64,000 bases of DNA, taken from positions 62,001-126,000 of the forward strand of contig NZ_VITA01000007.1 in the NCBI RefSeq assembly GCF_007827695.1, written 5' to 3'. This document shows, one piece after another, positions 55,743 to 64,000 of this stretch. How positions within the stretch are numbered: position 1 is the stretch's first letter; the number at the start of each line of letters is the position of its first letter. The DNA comes from Sinorhizobium medicae. Its GTDB lineage: Bacteria > Pseudomonadota > Alphaproteobacteria > Rhizobiales > Rhizobiaceae. The position numbers were made by a program, and so were the translations under genes. The notes under the pieces are model-generated. The model saw only the letters and a list, made by a program, of their open reading frames with translations. It did no database searches and had not been told where the DNA came from.

Positions 55743-57581
55743 TTAGCGGTCGCCCAGATCTCTCACGGCGCCGCGGTCGGCGGAGGTCGCGAAAGCCGCA
55801 TAGGCCTTCAGCGCGGTCGTCACCCGGCGCTTGCGCTGCTCGACCGGCTTCCAGCCCTTGGCATCCTGCTCCTTGCGGCGAGCGGCAAGTTCGGCCTCGT
55901 CGACCCGGAGAACGATGGTGCGGTTCGGAATGTCGATGTCGATCATGTCACCTTCGCGCACGAGCCCGATCGTTCCGCCATTCGCCGCCTCGGGCGAGAC
56001 ATGGCCGATCGAAAGACCGGACGTACCGCCGGAGAAGCGGCCGTCGGTGATCAATGCGCAGGCCTTGCCGAGACCCTTCGACTTCAGGTAGCTCGTCGGA
56101 TAGAGCATTTCCTGCATGCCCGGCCCGCCCTTCGGTCCTTCATAGCGGATGACGACGACGTCGCCGGCCTTGACCTCATTGGCGAGGATCCCCTTCACGG
56201 CCGAGTCCTGGCTTTCGAAGACTCGTGCCGGACCGGAGAATTTCAGGATACTCTCGTCGACGCCCGCGGTTTTCACGATGCAGCCGTCAAGCGCGATGTT
56301 GCCCTTGAGCACCGCAAGGCCGCCATCCTTGGAGAAGGGATGTTCCACCGAACGGATGACGCCGTTCTGGCGATCGGTATCGAGTTCGTCCCAGCGGGCC
56401 GCCTGGCTGAAGGCGGTCTGCGTCGGAATGCCGCCAGGAGCGGCGCGGAAGAAGTTTCGGACCGTTTCGCTCGACGTGCGGGTGATGTCCCAGCGGTCGA
56501 TGGCGTCGCCGAGTGTTTCGGCATGTACCGTCGGGCAGTCGCGGTTGATCAGGCCGCCTTTGTCCAGTTCGCCGAGGATCGACATGATGCCGCCGGCCCG
56601 GTGCACGTCTTCCATATGCACGTCGGCTTTTGCCGGCGCGACTTTTGACAAGCACGGCACCTTGCGCGACAGCCGGTCGATGTCGTCCATGGTGAAGTCG
56701 ATCTCGCCTTCGTAAGCCGCGGCAAGGATGTGGAGCACCGTGTTGGTCGAGCCGCCCATGGCGATGTCGAGCGCCATGGCATTTTCGAAGGCCTGTTTGC
56801 TGGCGATCGAGCGCGGCAGAACGCGCTCGTCCTCCTGCTCGTAATAGCGGCGGGCAATGTCGACGATGAGGTGACCGGCTTCGACGAACAGACGCTTGCG
56901 GTCGGCATGGGTCGCAAGCGTCGAGCCATTGCCGGGCAGCGACAGGCCGAGAGCTTCGGTCAGACAGTTCATCGAGTTGGCTGTGAACATACCGGAGCAG
57001 GAGCCGCAGGTCGGGCAGGCGGAGCGCTCGATGATCTGGACGTCCTCGTCGGACACCTTGTCGTCGGCGGCCGCGACCATCGCGTCGACGAGGTCGAGCG
57101 CATGCGTCTTTCCGTGCAGAACCACCTTGCCGGCCTCCATGGGGCCGCCGGAAACGAAGACGGCCGGAATATTGAGGCGCAGTGCCGCCATCAGCATGCC
57201 GGGGGTGATCTTGTCGCAATTGGAGATGCAGACCATGGCGTCGGCGCAATGGGCGTTGACCATATATTCGACGCTGTCGGCGATGATCTCGCGCGAGGGC
57301 AGCGAATAGAGCATGCCGTCATGGCCCATGGCGATGCCGTCGTCGACGGCAATCGTGTTGAATTCCTTGGCGACGCCGCCCGCCGCCTCGATTTCCCGCG
57401 CGACGAGCTGGCCAAGGTCCTTGAGATGGACGTGGCCCGGTACGAACTGCGTAAAGGAGTTCACCACCGCAATAATGGGTTTGCCGAAGTCGCTGTCCTT
57501 CATGCCCGTCGCGCGCCAGAGGCCGCGGGCGCCGGCCATGTTGCGGCCGTGGGTGGTGGTGCGGGAGCGATAGGCAGGCAT
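55743..57581 (-). CDS. ilvD: Dihydroxy-acid dehydratase
   Basis: A 612-residue iron-sulfur enzyme of valine, leucine and isoleucine synthesis. Cluster ligands are in [16 protein letters not shown] (Cys about 122) and [20 protein letters not shown] (Cys about 195). The N-terminus [20 protein letters not shown] and C-terminal [20 protein letters not shown] are standard. Length is typical. Its start is close to a 370-bp intergenic stretch (57582-57951). Confidence 0.98.
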   Translation of the reverse strand: MPAYRSRTTTHGRNMAGARGLWRATGMKDSDFGKPIIAVVNSFTQFVPGHVHLKDLGQLVAREIEAAGGVAKEFNTIAVDDGIAMGHDGMLYSLPSREIIADSVEYMVNAHCADAMVCISNCDKITPGMLMAALRLNIPAVFVSGGPMEAGKVVLHGKTHALDLVDAMVAAADDKVSDEDVQIIERSACPTCGSCSGMFTANSMNCLTEALGLSLPGNGSTLATHADRKRLFVEAGHLIVDIARRYYEQEDERVLPRSIASKQAFENAMALDIAMGGSTNTVLHILAAAYEGEIDFTMDDIDRLSRKVPCLSKVAPAKADVHMEDVHRAGGIMSILGELDKGGLINRDCPTVHAETLGDAIDRWDITRTSSETVRNFFRAAPGGIPTQTAFSQAARWDELDTDRQNGVIRSVEHPFSKDGGLAVLKGNIALDGCIVKTAGVDESILKFSGPARVFESQDSAVKGILANEVKAGDVVVIRYEGPKGGPGMQEMLYPTSYLKSKGLGKACALITDGRFSGGTSGLSIGHVSPEAANGGTIGLVREGDMIDIDIPNRTIVLRVDEAELAARRKEQDAKGWKPVEQRKRRVTTALKAYAAFATSADRGAVRDLGDR

Positions 57582-57790
57582 GAACGTGTTCCTTCACGGA
57601 CGAATGTGACGAGGCGGAATATGGCGATCACAGAGCGCCATTGCAGGGGGTAGTAGCGCAAAATTGCGCGCACGTCATCTTCCGCGCCAGATTATTTCGG
57701 CTTGCGCCGCCCTCCGCCGGCAGTCGGCAGGTTGTGATGATCCGGGCTGCGAGCGCCACTCGTAAGGCCGCCGCCGAAGCTTGCGCAAAC

Positions 57791-57816
57791 AAAAAAGGCC
57801 GGGCTGAACCCGACCT
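57791..57816 (-). terminator. Intrinsic terminator in the ilvD/Sel1 intergenic region
   Basis: On the minus strand AAGGTCGGG (57816-57808), TTCAG loop, CCCGGCC (57803-57797) then TTTTTT. It ends transcription from the Sel1 side, 136 nt after that gene's stop. The rest of 57582-57951 holds nothing I recognise. Confidence 0.75.
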
Positions 57817-57951
57817 TCTCATCACCTTCAGCCAGTGCCAGTACATCCGTGGTCAATGGCGAGGTGGGTGTCTTTTACCAGCCGATAATGAAAACTGCGT
57901 GACAATGCTGATATGGCGCGCGCTTCATCGGTCTGCGGAAATCTCTAAAGC

Positions 57952-58701
57952 CTAGTCATCCTGATCGCCATCTGCGCCGATTTCGAAATACCTTGCCGCT
58001 ATGAGCTCCTGCAAGGCGTCCTTTTCGTCATCGGACAGTTTCAGCCAGCGTGAATTATAAACCGCATTGCCTGCCGCATTTCCCGCGGCACAGCTCAGAT
58101 ACCTCCAGTAGCCAGCTTCTATGCGATCCTGGGGCACCGAAATTCCCATTTCGTAGCTTACCCCGACATTGCCCGCGCGCCGGAGTGGCCTTGCTTTGCG
58201 GCTAGCAGCCAGAATGCGAATGCGCGCTGTGGATTGCGCTCGACGCCAAGGCCTTCGTGATAGATCGTCGCCAGCCGGCCTTGAGAACCGGCGTCGCCTC
58301 TGCGTGCTGCCCATTCGTTCCATTCGAACGAGAGCTTGTAAGTAAGCGGATGTTCCTGGCGGAAATAGAATTCTCCCAAAGCTGCCGCAGCTTCGAGATT
58401 TCCTTCCTTGCCCAGTTTGGACAAGCCGTTCACTGGGTCGCGGGAGTGGTTCAGAAGATTGCGTTTGAGATTGGCCCGCCTCCGAAGGGTCAGGGGCGGC
58501 TGGCCGCGTTGGCTGGCCTGTTTCGGAATCGCCTCGCGCCCCAATGCGCGGCAACAGCATGATAAGGGGCCCGATCAGGAAACCGAATATTCCCCAGAGC
58601 CAGCGGCTGCGCCCCTGCTCAGCCGCCGATCTCGCGCTTATGAACGCAAATACAAGTGCAATTGCGAAATAGACCAATAACGGTAAAGGGAAAGAACTCA
58701 T
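57952..58701 (-). pseudogene. Membrane-anchored Sel1-repeat protein with two compensating frameshifts
   Basis: The frame opening at 58701 gives an N-terminal part with a basic/hydrophobic pattern (MSSFPLPLLVYFAIALVFAF; WLWGIFGFLIGPLIMLLPRI). Sel1-type repeats then appear in another frame (LGKEGNLEAAAALGEFYF, FEWNEWAARRGDAGSQGRLA, AFAFWLLAAKQGHSG; about 58545-58165). The last repeat and C-terminus return to the first frame (GVSYEMGISVPQDRIEAGYW, ending EIGADGDQDD). An extra base near 58545 (in a G run) and a missing base near 58170 would explain both shifts. The intact protein would be about 250 residues, possibly a protein-interaction adaptor. Confidence 0.7.
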
Positions 58702-59008
58702 GCCATGCCCGTTTTGGGGTCACATGCCTCTCGTAAGCAAAAGCAGTGCCCGCACCCCAAAAACACGCGCACCCGGTGACCCATCCTTAGCGGGAAGGCT
58801 ACCCGAAGGATCCAAGGAAATGCAACCTTTGGTTTCGGCTCCAGATGTGAATTTTCGCCTGTCTTCCAAAGCGATTAGTGAATATCAGCTCATCCTGATG
58901 CGCTTGCATCCGTGCATCCCCTGATTGGGGTTCAGGACGCCAGGTGCTACCAAGTCAAGGAGCTCGCGAGTTTCTTGCTCTGATAGGAGTGACGCCAGGA
59001 CCAACGTT
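58702..59008. other. Intergenic region, no gene seen
   Basis: 307 bp before the hicB-like gene. A CCCC-TGATT-GGGG hairpin (about 58917-58929) and A/T-rich pieces occur. No HicA-like frame was found in either strand here. Confidence 0.5.
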
Positions 59009-59337
59009 ATGAATTACAAGGGCTACAGCGCTCGCATCGAGTTCGACAGCGAAGACGCTTCGTCGGCCGGTTCGCTGGTATCAACGATGTTGTCGGCTTG
59101 AATGCCGATACGGTCACCGGGCTGAAGGAAGCCTTTCACGAGGCTGTGGACGATTACATCGAAACCTGCGCCACGCTCGGGAAAGAACCTCAGAAGCCCT
59201 ATTCCGGCGAGATGATGTTCCGTGTCGACCCCGCCTTCCACCGAAAGGCCGCCATCGCCGCCGCGCTTTCCGGTAAGAGCCTCACCCAGTGGGCTGAGGA
59301 GGCGCTTGATAGGCAGCCAGCAATTACGCGGGTCTAG
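59009..59337 (+). pseudogene. HicB-type antitoxin-like gene with a frameshift near 59056
   Basis: ATG at 59009 reads MNYKGYSARIEFDSED, the usual start of orphan rhizobial HicB proteins. The frame then runs out at a TGA (about 59100), but one missing base at 59056 in GACGC would restore RFVGRFAGINDVVGL and continue into ADTVTGLKEAFHEAVDDYIE, CATLGKEPQKPYSGEMMFRV and the ribbon-helix-helix AALSGKSLTQWAEEALDR up to 59337. Restored length is about 109 residues. No adjacent hicA toxin is present, so it would act as a solitary DNA-binding regulator. Confidence 0.75.
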
Positions 59338-59437
59338 GCTGGCAAGCTGACGCCAGGCCATCCATGATGTGGGCCATCTATGCCGATGCCGCAATGGGCT
59401 CCGAAGGAGCCCTGAACGTAATCTTCAAGGAAATGGA

Positions 59438-59512
<75 letters not shown>

Positions 59513-59661
59513 ATCCGATGCGGCGCATAGACCACAAAACCGGCGCTGGCGTCAATAGGCTTTTCACAGGTTTTTCGACGGAAATTCGTAAGGCCGGAGT
59601 GGCGGGAATTTTCGTGCATTCCTCAGTCTCCTGCAAGCTTCGCCCGCGGCGCAACCTCTTG

Positions 59662-59695
59662 AAACAAAAGAAGCCGCTCTGATTGGAGCGGCTTC
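59662..59695 (-). terminator. Intrinsic terminator of cpdR1
   Basis: On the minus strand GAAGCCGCTC (59695-59686), 6-nt loop, GAGCGGCTTC (59679-59670), then TTTTGTTTC. It lies about 60 nt after the cpdR1 stop. Confidence 0.85.
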
Positions 59696-59754
59696 GATGC
59701 GGTGCTGCGGGAGAGGCTCTCAAGCGGAGCGCCCGTGCGCATATTTCCGGCTGC

Positions 59755-60117
59755 TCAGGCCGCCAGCATCTTGTTGACCTCGTTGACGAGGTCGCGCAGG
59801 TGGAAAGGCTTCGAAAGGACCTTGGCGTCTTTCGGCGCCTTGGAATCCGGGTTCAGCGCAACAGCGGCAAAGCCCGTGATGAACATCACTTTCAGGTCGG
59901 GATCGAGTTCGGTCGCGCGACGCGCGAGTTCGATGCCGTCCATTTCCGGCATCACGATATCGGTCAGGAGCAGCGAAAACGGTTCTTCGCGAAGCCGGTC
60001 ATAGGCGCTGGCGCCGTTGTCGTAGGAAAGGACCTTGTAGCCAGCCTTTTCCAGCGCCTTCACAAGGAAACGGCGCATGTCGTTGTCGTCTTCGGCAAGG
60101 AGGATTTTCGCAGTCAT
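59755..60117 (-). CDS. cpdR1: CpdR-family single-domain response regulator
   Basis: A 120-residue receiver domain, MTAKILLAEDDNDMRRFLVK, with phosphoacceptor Asp53 in LLLTDIVMPEMDG, the Thr of FITGFA and the Lys of VLSKPFHLRD. It has no output domain. In alpha-proteobacteria CpdR, when unphosphorylated, recruits the ClpXP protease to the pole and triggers CtrA and PdeA removal. In S. meliloti CpdR1 is required for cell-cycle control in bacteroids, and Asp53 was the tested residue. The C-terminal LAA resembles a ClpXP-type end. Confidence 0.96.
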   Translation of the reverse strand: MTAKILLAEDDNDMRRFLVKALEKAGYKVLSYDNGASAYDRLREEPFSLLLTDIVMPEMDGIELARRATELDPDLKVMFITGFAAVALNPDSKAPKDAKVLSKPFHLRDLVNEVNKMLAA

Positions 60118-60305
60118 ATTCAGCCGTGGCTACTTCTTCTGGATACTGGTGAATTGCGGCAGCTCAGCAAACCGCAACATGGTAAATATCTGGTGAACGG
60201 GAGCAAACATGCCCTTTGACCAGCGGGCGGCCACTATGGACACAGAGGCGACCAACTGGCAACATGATCTGATAGCAAGAACCGGACATGGTAAAAAGGG
60301 TTCCG

Positions 60306-61187
60306 ATGGGGGAAGCGGTTGAGTGGGCGTTTTTCGAGGTTCTGGAACCCGCAAGCCAGCGGATACCTCTCGTTTTCAACTCCCCGCATAGCGGCCGGCA
60401 TTATCCCCAGTCCTTTCTCGACCAATCGCGGCTCGATCCGCATTCCATCCGCCGTTCCGAAGACCATTTTGTCGACGACCTCTTCCGCAGTGCCACCTTT
60501 CTCGGCGCGCCCTTGCTCCGGGCTCATTTCCCACGGGCCTTCCTCGACGTAAACCGCGAACCCTACGAACTCGACCCGCGCATGTTCGAAGGCGCCCTGC
60601 CACCCCACGCCAACATCAGTTCCATGCGCGTCGCCGGCGGCCTCGGCACCGTTCCGCGCCTCGTCGCCGAGAATATGGAAATATATCGTGGCCGTTTTCC
60701 GGTCGAGGAGGCGCTAGAGCGGATCGAGACGATCTACAAGCCCTATCATGCGATGCTCCGAAAGCTGATCGCCCGTACCCATGTCCAGTTCGGGATGTCG
60801 ATACTCATCGATTGCCATTCGATGCCGGGCAACGTGCATCTTCCGGGCAGCGGGCACCGGCCGGACTTCATCATCGGCGACCGCTATGGAACGAGCGCGG
60901 CGGCGGAACTGTCGAGAGTTGCGGTGGAGCTGCTTGAACAGCTCGGCTATGCGGTCGCGCGGAACAAGCCCTATGCCGGCGGCTTCATCACAGAACATTA
61001 CGGCCGCCCGACGCGCGGGCTGCATGCGCTGCAGATCGAAATCAACCGCAGTCTCTACGTCGACGAGGCAACGCTGATCAAAAAGCCGGGATTTGCGGCT
61101 CTCGAGGCCGACCTCGCGACCTTCATCGCGGCGCTCGCGCGGCACGTCGAGGACTTCAGCGCCTATCTGCCACTGGCCGCGGAGTAG
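60306..61187 (+). CDS. N-formylglutamate amidohydrolase
   Basis: A 293-residue enzyme releasing formate and glutamate from N-formylglutamate, the last step of one histidine degradation route. Landmarks are IPLVFNSPHSGRHYPQSFLD, SEDHFVDDLFRSATFLGAPL, LIDCHSMPGN and GGFITEHYGRPTRGLHALQI. Start ATG 60306 has AAAAAGGG just upstream; ATG 60288 is the alternative. It stands alone, away from other hut genes. Confidence 0.92.
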   Translation: MGEAVEWAFFEVLEPASQRIPLVFNSPHSGRHYPQSFLDQSRLDPHSIRRSEDHFVDDLFRSATFLGAPLLRAHFPRAFLDVNREPYELDPRMFEGALPPHANISSMRVAGGLGTVPRLVAENMEIYRGRFPVEEALERIETIYKPYHAMLRKLIARTHVQFGMSILIDCHSMPGNVHLPGSGHRPDFIIGDRYGTSAAAELSRVAVELLEQLGYAVARNKPYAGGFITEHYGRPTRGLHALQIEINRSLYVDEATLIKKPGFAALEADLATFIAALARHVEDFSAYLPLAAE

Positions 61188-61237
61188 CCGCGCGCAGCGG
61201 CTGTGCACGATCCGCAGCCCTATCGCCACCCGTGCTC

Positions 61238-61317
61238 AAAAAGAACCGCGCCAATGGCGCGGTCAAGTCTAGGGAGGAAACACCCAAGGAGGGTATTTGC
61301 AGCCACGAGTGACTGCA
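61238..61317 (-). ncRNA. Candidate trans-acting small RNA, minus strand
   Basis: About 80 nt. Three hairpins are seen: GCAGTCAC/GTGGCTGC near the 5' end, ACCC-TCCT-TGGGT exposing a CUCC tract, and a terminator ACCGCGCC/GGCGCGGT followed by TCTTTTT (61245-61238). A single-stranded CCTCCC lies between hairpins 2 and 3. The pattern resembles rhizobial anti-Shine-Dalgarno sRNAs. No ORF lies on this strand. Confidence 0.65.
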
Positions 61318-61322
61318 TGCGG

Positions 61323-61351
61323 AGGATATTGCTGCAGTGCACAATTGTCAA
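61323..61351 (-). promoter_or_regulatory. Strong promoter of the minus-strand small RNA
   Basis: CTTGACA (-35, TTGACA at 61351-61346), 17-bp spacer and TATCCT (61328-61323). Initiation is expected near 61317, just before the first hairpin. This is one of the best sigma-70-type promoters in the window. Confidence 0.7.
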
Positions 61352-61491
61352 GATTCGAAGATGCAGACTTTGGTATCGGCCGATCTGCCTGTCGTTTCCG
61401 ATTGATCGGGAACTGTGGGCGTGAGCCCGGTCGTTGCCTTTCGCTGAATTTCGGCTATTCAGGTCGGAACTCCTCTCTCTCAGAGAACGAC

Positions 61492-62268
61492 ATGCTGCCA
61501 GACCGCTCCTTTTTCGATCGCCTCGCCGATGCCGCCAAGGCCGAAACCATGCCGCGCTTTCGCGTCGGCACGAGTGTCCTGAACAAGCTCGAAGGCGGCT
61601 TCGACCCGGTTACGGAAGCCGACAGATCGGCTGAGGCATCGATTCGCGCGCTGATCGAGAGCAGCTTTCCGGACCATGGCATCCTCGGCGAGGAGCACGG
61701 CAATATCGGCCTCGATCGGGAGCTTGTCTGGGTCATCGACCCGATTGACGGGACCCGCGCTTTCATCTCGGGCCTGCCCGTTTGGGGCACGCTGATCGGC
61801 CTCTACCGCAACGGCAAGGCCATCATGGGGCTGATGGACCAGCCATTCACCGGCGAGCGCTATTTCGCCGACGGCGAGAAGGCGCTTTATCGCGGCCCGG
61901 ACGGAGAAAGGGTGCTCGCCACGCGGCCCTGTCACGCGCTTTCGGATGCTGTCCTGTTCACGACTTCTCCGCATCTTTATCAGGGAGCGCTCAAAGAGCG
62001 CTTCGAGACATTGCAGGCGAAGGTGCGGCTCTTCCGCTACGGCTGCGATTGTTACGCCTTCGCCTTGCTTGCCGCCGGCCATGTCGATCTCGTCATAGAG
62101 TGCGGCCTGAAGCCCTACGACGTCGGCGGGCTCATCCCTCTGATTGAGCAGGCGGGCGGCATCATCACCAATTGGCAGGGCGGACCCGCCGAGATGGGCG
62201 GCGAAATCATCGCCGCCGGCAGCCGTGAAGTGCATGCGCGGGCGCTGGAGGTGCTCAAGGGGGATTAG
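61492..62268 (+). CDS. hisN: Inositol monophosphatase-family phosphatase, histidinol-phosphatase type
   Basis: A 258-residue Mg-dependent phosphatase. Metal-binding motifs are GILGEEHGNIGLD (Glu about 66), VWVIDPIDGTRAFISGLPV (Asp, about 82-100) and LKPYDVGGLIPLIEQAGGII (Asp, about 205). In rhizobia the member in this setting acts as histidinol-phosphatase in histidine synthesis; an inositol phosphatase role cannot be excluded from sequence. MLPDRSFFDRL at 61492 fits the family start; the longer frame from 61297 runs through the small RNA region. Confidence 0.88.
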   Translation: MLPDRSFFDRLADAAKAETMPRFRVGTSVLNKLEGGFDPVTEADRSAEASIRALIESSFPDHGILGEEHGNIGLDRELVWVIDPIDGTRAFISGLPVWGTLIGLYRNGKAIMGLMDQPFTGERYFADGEKALYRGPDGERVLATRPCHALSDAVLFTTSPHLYQGALKERFETLQAKVRLFRYGCDCYAFALLAAGHVDLVIECGLKPYDVGGLIPLIEQAGGIITNWQGGPAEMGGEIIAAGSREVHARALEVLKGD

Positions 62269-62294
62269 GGCTTTTCCAGTCGGCACGAAAGGCA

Positions 62295-63308
62295 CTAAGC
62301 CTCTTCCAGCTGCCGAGGCAGGGAGCCGGGGTCCTCGGCGTCCGCACCGGGCAGGAAAGCGAAGATTGCGGCCATCGCCTGGGCGCGATAGCGGTCGGCC
62401 TCCTGCAGGAGTTCGTGCCGCGCACCGTCGATCGGGATCAAATGCCCCGCGCGGAAATTGCTTGCGAGATATTCGACCGGGACATAGGGCACCAGCCTGT
62501 CGGCGGTCGGTGCGAGTATGACGGTCGGTATGGTGATTCTCGTCAGATGTTCGTGTCGGAGTACACGCCGCATAGTTGCGAAGGCTTCGCTCAGCCAGCG
62601 GGCTGTAGGTGGGCCGACCCGCAATTGAGGACGCGCATCGATGAGTGCCAGGTTGCGGCGGTAGCGGCGGTCATCCGAGGTCAGTACATTGCCCTTGAAC
62701 TGCGCGCGTTTGTCCCTGTCGGCACTCAGCGGCAGCCTTCCAAGACCGAGCAACCGCATGATGGTCGCGATGGCCGCGATACCCCGTTCGCTGATCGCCT
62801 GACCGCCCAGGCCGACGAAGGGGGCGAGCAGAACCATTCGGTCTATGCGGCTTGCAAGCATGGGGGCGAGCGACAGGGCGACGAGCGCGCCCATGGAATG
62901 GGCGACGATCGAGAAGGGCAGGCGGGTGTCGGGCAGGACGATTTCATCGAGAAATCTCGTCAGATCGCGCTCGTAATCGGCGAAATGTTCCACATGCCCG
63001 CGGGTCCGGTGCGGCGAAAGCCGTTCGGAGCCGCCCTGTCCGCGCCAGTCGAAGGTCGCAACCCAGAAGCCGGCCGCCATGAGCTCGCCGATCGTTTCGA
63101 AGTATTTCTCGATCGACTCATTGCGGCCCTGCAGCAGCACGATCGTGCCGCGAATGACGGGCGCTCGCGACTTGAACACCGCGTAGCGGATCTTGCGCTC
63201 ATCGGCCCCGTCGAAGAAGCCTACCACGGGATCGCCTGGAAGCGGATTTTGCGGCATCGACTGGAGGAGCGTGGTCATGGGAGCGTGGTCATGGAGGCGC
63301 GCGTTCAT
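62295..63308 (-). CDS. Alpha/beta hydrolase, lysophospholipase (monoglyceride lipase-like)
   Basis: A 337-residue serine hydrolase. The nucleophile elbow is FSIVAHSMGALVALSLA (Ser about residue 143), an oxyanion-type region FDWRGQGGSERLSPHRTRGH, and the acid/His pair in PTADRLVPYVPVEYL and LIPIDGARHELLQEADRYRA. It resembles PldB-type lysophospholipases acting on membrane lipids. No signal peptide; the start at 63308 is the longest frame and is not certain. Confidence 0.88.
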   Translation of the reverse strand: MNARLHDHAPMTTLLQSMPQNPLPGDPVVGFFDGADERKIRYAVFKSRAPVIRGTIVLLQGRNESIEKYFETIGELMAAGFWVATFDWRGQGGSERLSPHRTRGHVEHFADYERDLTRFLDEIVLPDTRLPFSIVAHSMGALVALSLAPMLASRIDRMVLLAPFVGLGGQAISERGIAAIATIMRLLGLGRLPLSADRDKRAQFKGNVLTSDDRRYRRNLALIDARPQLRVGPPTARWLSEAFATMRRVLRHEHLTRITIPTVILAPTADRLVPYVPVEYLASNFRAGHLIPIDGARHELLQEADRYRAQAMAAIFAFLPGADAEDPGSLPRQLEEA

Positions 63309-63368
63309 AGGGCCTGGGCCAGTAGCAACATACAGTAGGGATAGGCGGCGGCCCGCCGCCCGTCAAAG

Positions 63369-63470
63369 AAAAAAGCCGGAAACGGTGGATGAAATCCGGA
63401 CGATCACCGTTTCCGGCCGCTGAAGGGAGAAGGGACATGTCACTTCAGCCCTGGGGAGACCCCAGTATCT
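63369..63470 (-). ncRNA. Candidate structured small RNA, minus strand
   Basis: About 100 nt with three stems in series: CTGGGG/CCCCAG (63465-63451), GCTGAAG/CTTCAGC (63449-63419) and a 13-bp perfect terminator stem GCCGGAAACGGTG/CACCGTTTCCGGC (63417-63375), then TTTTTTCTTT. The terminator lies upstream of the lysophospholipase start (63308) on the same strand, so it must end a transcript of its own. No strong promoter was found. Confidence 0.5.
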
Positions 63471-63548
63471 TCCTTCTATCCGAGGGCTGCTGAACGGCGC
63501 CCGAACCCATCGTTCATCTATTGTTCAGGAAGGCTGCATGTGCTCCCT

Positions 63549-63577
63549 CTTGAACTGTTGCGGCGGCGTTCCCATGT
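63549..63577 (+). promoter_or_regulatory. Heat-shock sigma-32 (RpoH) type promoter of ibpA
   Basis: CTTGAA (63549-63554), 16-bp spacer, CCCATGT (63571-63577). This matches the RpoH consensus and predicts a leader of about 98 nt to the ibpA ATG. Confidence 0.75.
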
Positions 63578-63584
63578 CTTCAGC

Positions 63585-63682
63585 GCGGACGCCGAACAAG
63601 GGTCCGTTCACCGGTCGAGCCACAGCCGGAACGGGGTGGCAGGCCAGATATCGCAACCGTTGCTCTTATGGAGGACGACACC
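63585..63682 (+). promoter_or_regulatory. ROSE-type RNA thermometer in the ibpA leader
   Basis: The leader ends with TTGCTC-TTA-TGGAGGA (63660-63675), the standard ROSE arrangement in which UUGCUC sequesters the GGAGGA ribosome site. Upstream hairpins use GGGTCCG and CGGAAC-type segments (about 63600-63645). ROSE elements are known in front of rhizobial small heat-shock genes. The opening temperature cannot be told from sequence. Confidence 0.75.
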
Positions 63683-64000
63683 ATGCGTCACTTTGATTTT
63701 TCTCCCCTCTACCGCTCCACGGTCGGCTTCGACCGCCTTTTCACCATGCTCGATAGCCTTGGTCAGCCGGATCAGTCGCAGACCTATCCGCCCTATAATA
63801 TCGAGCGTACCGGCGAAAATGCCTATCGCATCACCATGGCTGTCGCCGGATTCGACGAAAGCGAGCTCTCTGTCGAAGCGCGCGAAAACACACTGACGAT
63901 CAAGGGCGAAAAGAGCGAGGAAAAGGGTGAGGAAACCCAGTTTCTCCATCGCGGTATAGCCAAGCGCGCCTTCGAGCGCCGCTTCCAGCTTGCCGACCAC
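63683..64000 (+). CDS. ibpA: Small heat-shock protein IbpA (5' part, cut by window edge)
   Basis: The first 106 residues of an Hsp20 protein: MRHFDFSPLYRSTVGFDRLF, then the alpha-crystallin domain NIERTGENAYRITMAVAGFD and TLTIKGEKSEEKGEETQFLH up to AFERRFQLADH. IbpA proteins hold unfolding polypeptides for refolding by DnaK and ClpB. It is controlled by an RpoH-type promoter and a ROSE-type thermometer. The C-terminal third lies beyond base 64000. Confidence 0.97.
   Translation, partial: MRHFDFSPLYRSTVGFDRLFTMLDSLGQPDQSQTYPPYNIERTGENAYRITMAVAGFDESELSVEARENTLTIKGEKSEEKGEETQFLHRGIAKRAFERRFQLADH

Noticed and set aside
57628..57846. 72-residue minus-strand frame
   Set aside because: It runs straight through an intrinsic terminator and matches no family.
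58700..58924. Small plus-strand frame and search for HicA
   Set aside because: No HicA double-stranded RNA-binding motif (such as GSHxxF) was seen; composition is not gene-like.

Overview
The window looks like chromosome of an alpha-proteobacterial rhizobium, very probably Sinorhizobium (Ensifer) meliloti or a close relative. GC content is high, genes are densely packed, and several loci have characteristic S. meliloti relatives in a recognisable order: the odc2-type decarboxylase, the glgP-B-C-A-pgm-glgX operon, the rpoE4/anti-sigma/sorT/sorU/azu2 sulfite cluster, cpdR1 and ibpA. Species is inferred from remembered protein families and gene order; no search was run.

Layout. 1-10.9 kb: a partial LysR regulator, a polyamine decarboxylase behind a long structured leader (candidate speF motif), a GNAT, a LysE/RhtB exporter, a glyoxalase-related protein, a WD40 + CobW-type GTPase (His-rich) pair, a creatininase-like hydrolase divergent from a MarR regulator, and a LacI regulator followed by a D-2-hydroxyacid dehydrogenase. 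11-21 kb: a membrane GGDEF-EAL protein with a frameshift, an aa3-oxidase subunit IV-like peptide, the proton-translocating transhydrogenase pntAA-AB-B, a class III nucleotide cyclase, a DUF992 secreted protein, a TPR lipoprotein and rpsU. 21-30 kb: heterotetrameric sarcosine oxidase soxBDAG, a DUF4328 membrane protein, a zinc alcohol dehydrogenase, DUF2332 and MaoC proteins. 30-41.5 kb: a complete glycogen metabolism operon on the minus strand.

41.6-50.8 kb: a TadG-like VWA protein, a transglutaminase overlapping or abutting a fused ATP-grasp/alpha-E protein (a conserved but functionally unassigned peptide-modification system), an aldo/keto reductase divergent from a LysR regulator, a VOC protein, and a DUF1579/MarR divergent pair with a perfect operator palindrome. 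50.8-55.7 kb: the RpoE4 sulfite-oxidation cluster, with a shared GGAAT-N16/17-CGTCT promoter motif in front of both rpoE4 and sorT, then a MarR/GFA divergent pair with two matching palindromic operators. 55.7-64 kb: ilvD, a frameshifted Sel1-repeat gene, a frameshifted orphan hicB, tRNA-Val(GAC), cpdR1, N-formylglutamate amidohydrolase, hisN-like phosphatase, a lysophospholipase-like hydrolase, and the start of ibpA behind a sigma-32-type promoter and a ROSE-type RNA thermometer.

Most interesting unexplained structure: two intergenic minus-strand regions (about 61238-61317 and 63369-63470) with features of independently transcribed small RNAs ending in intrinsic terminators. The first has a very good promoter and two anti-Shine-Dalgarno-like CUCC tracts. 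Three genes carry apparent single-base frameshifts (four in all), and a fourth is suspected at the rpoE4 start; these may be real decay or sequence errors. No insertion sequence, prophage, CRISPR array or replication origin was seen.
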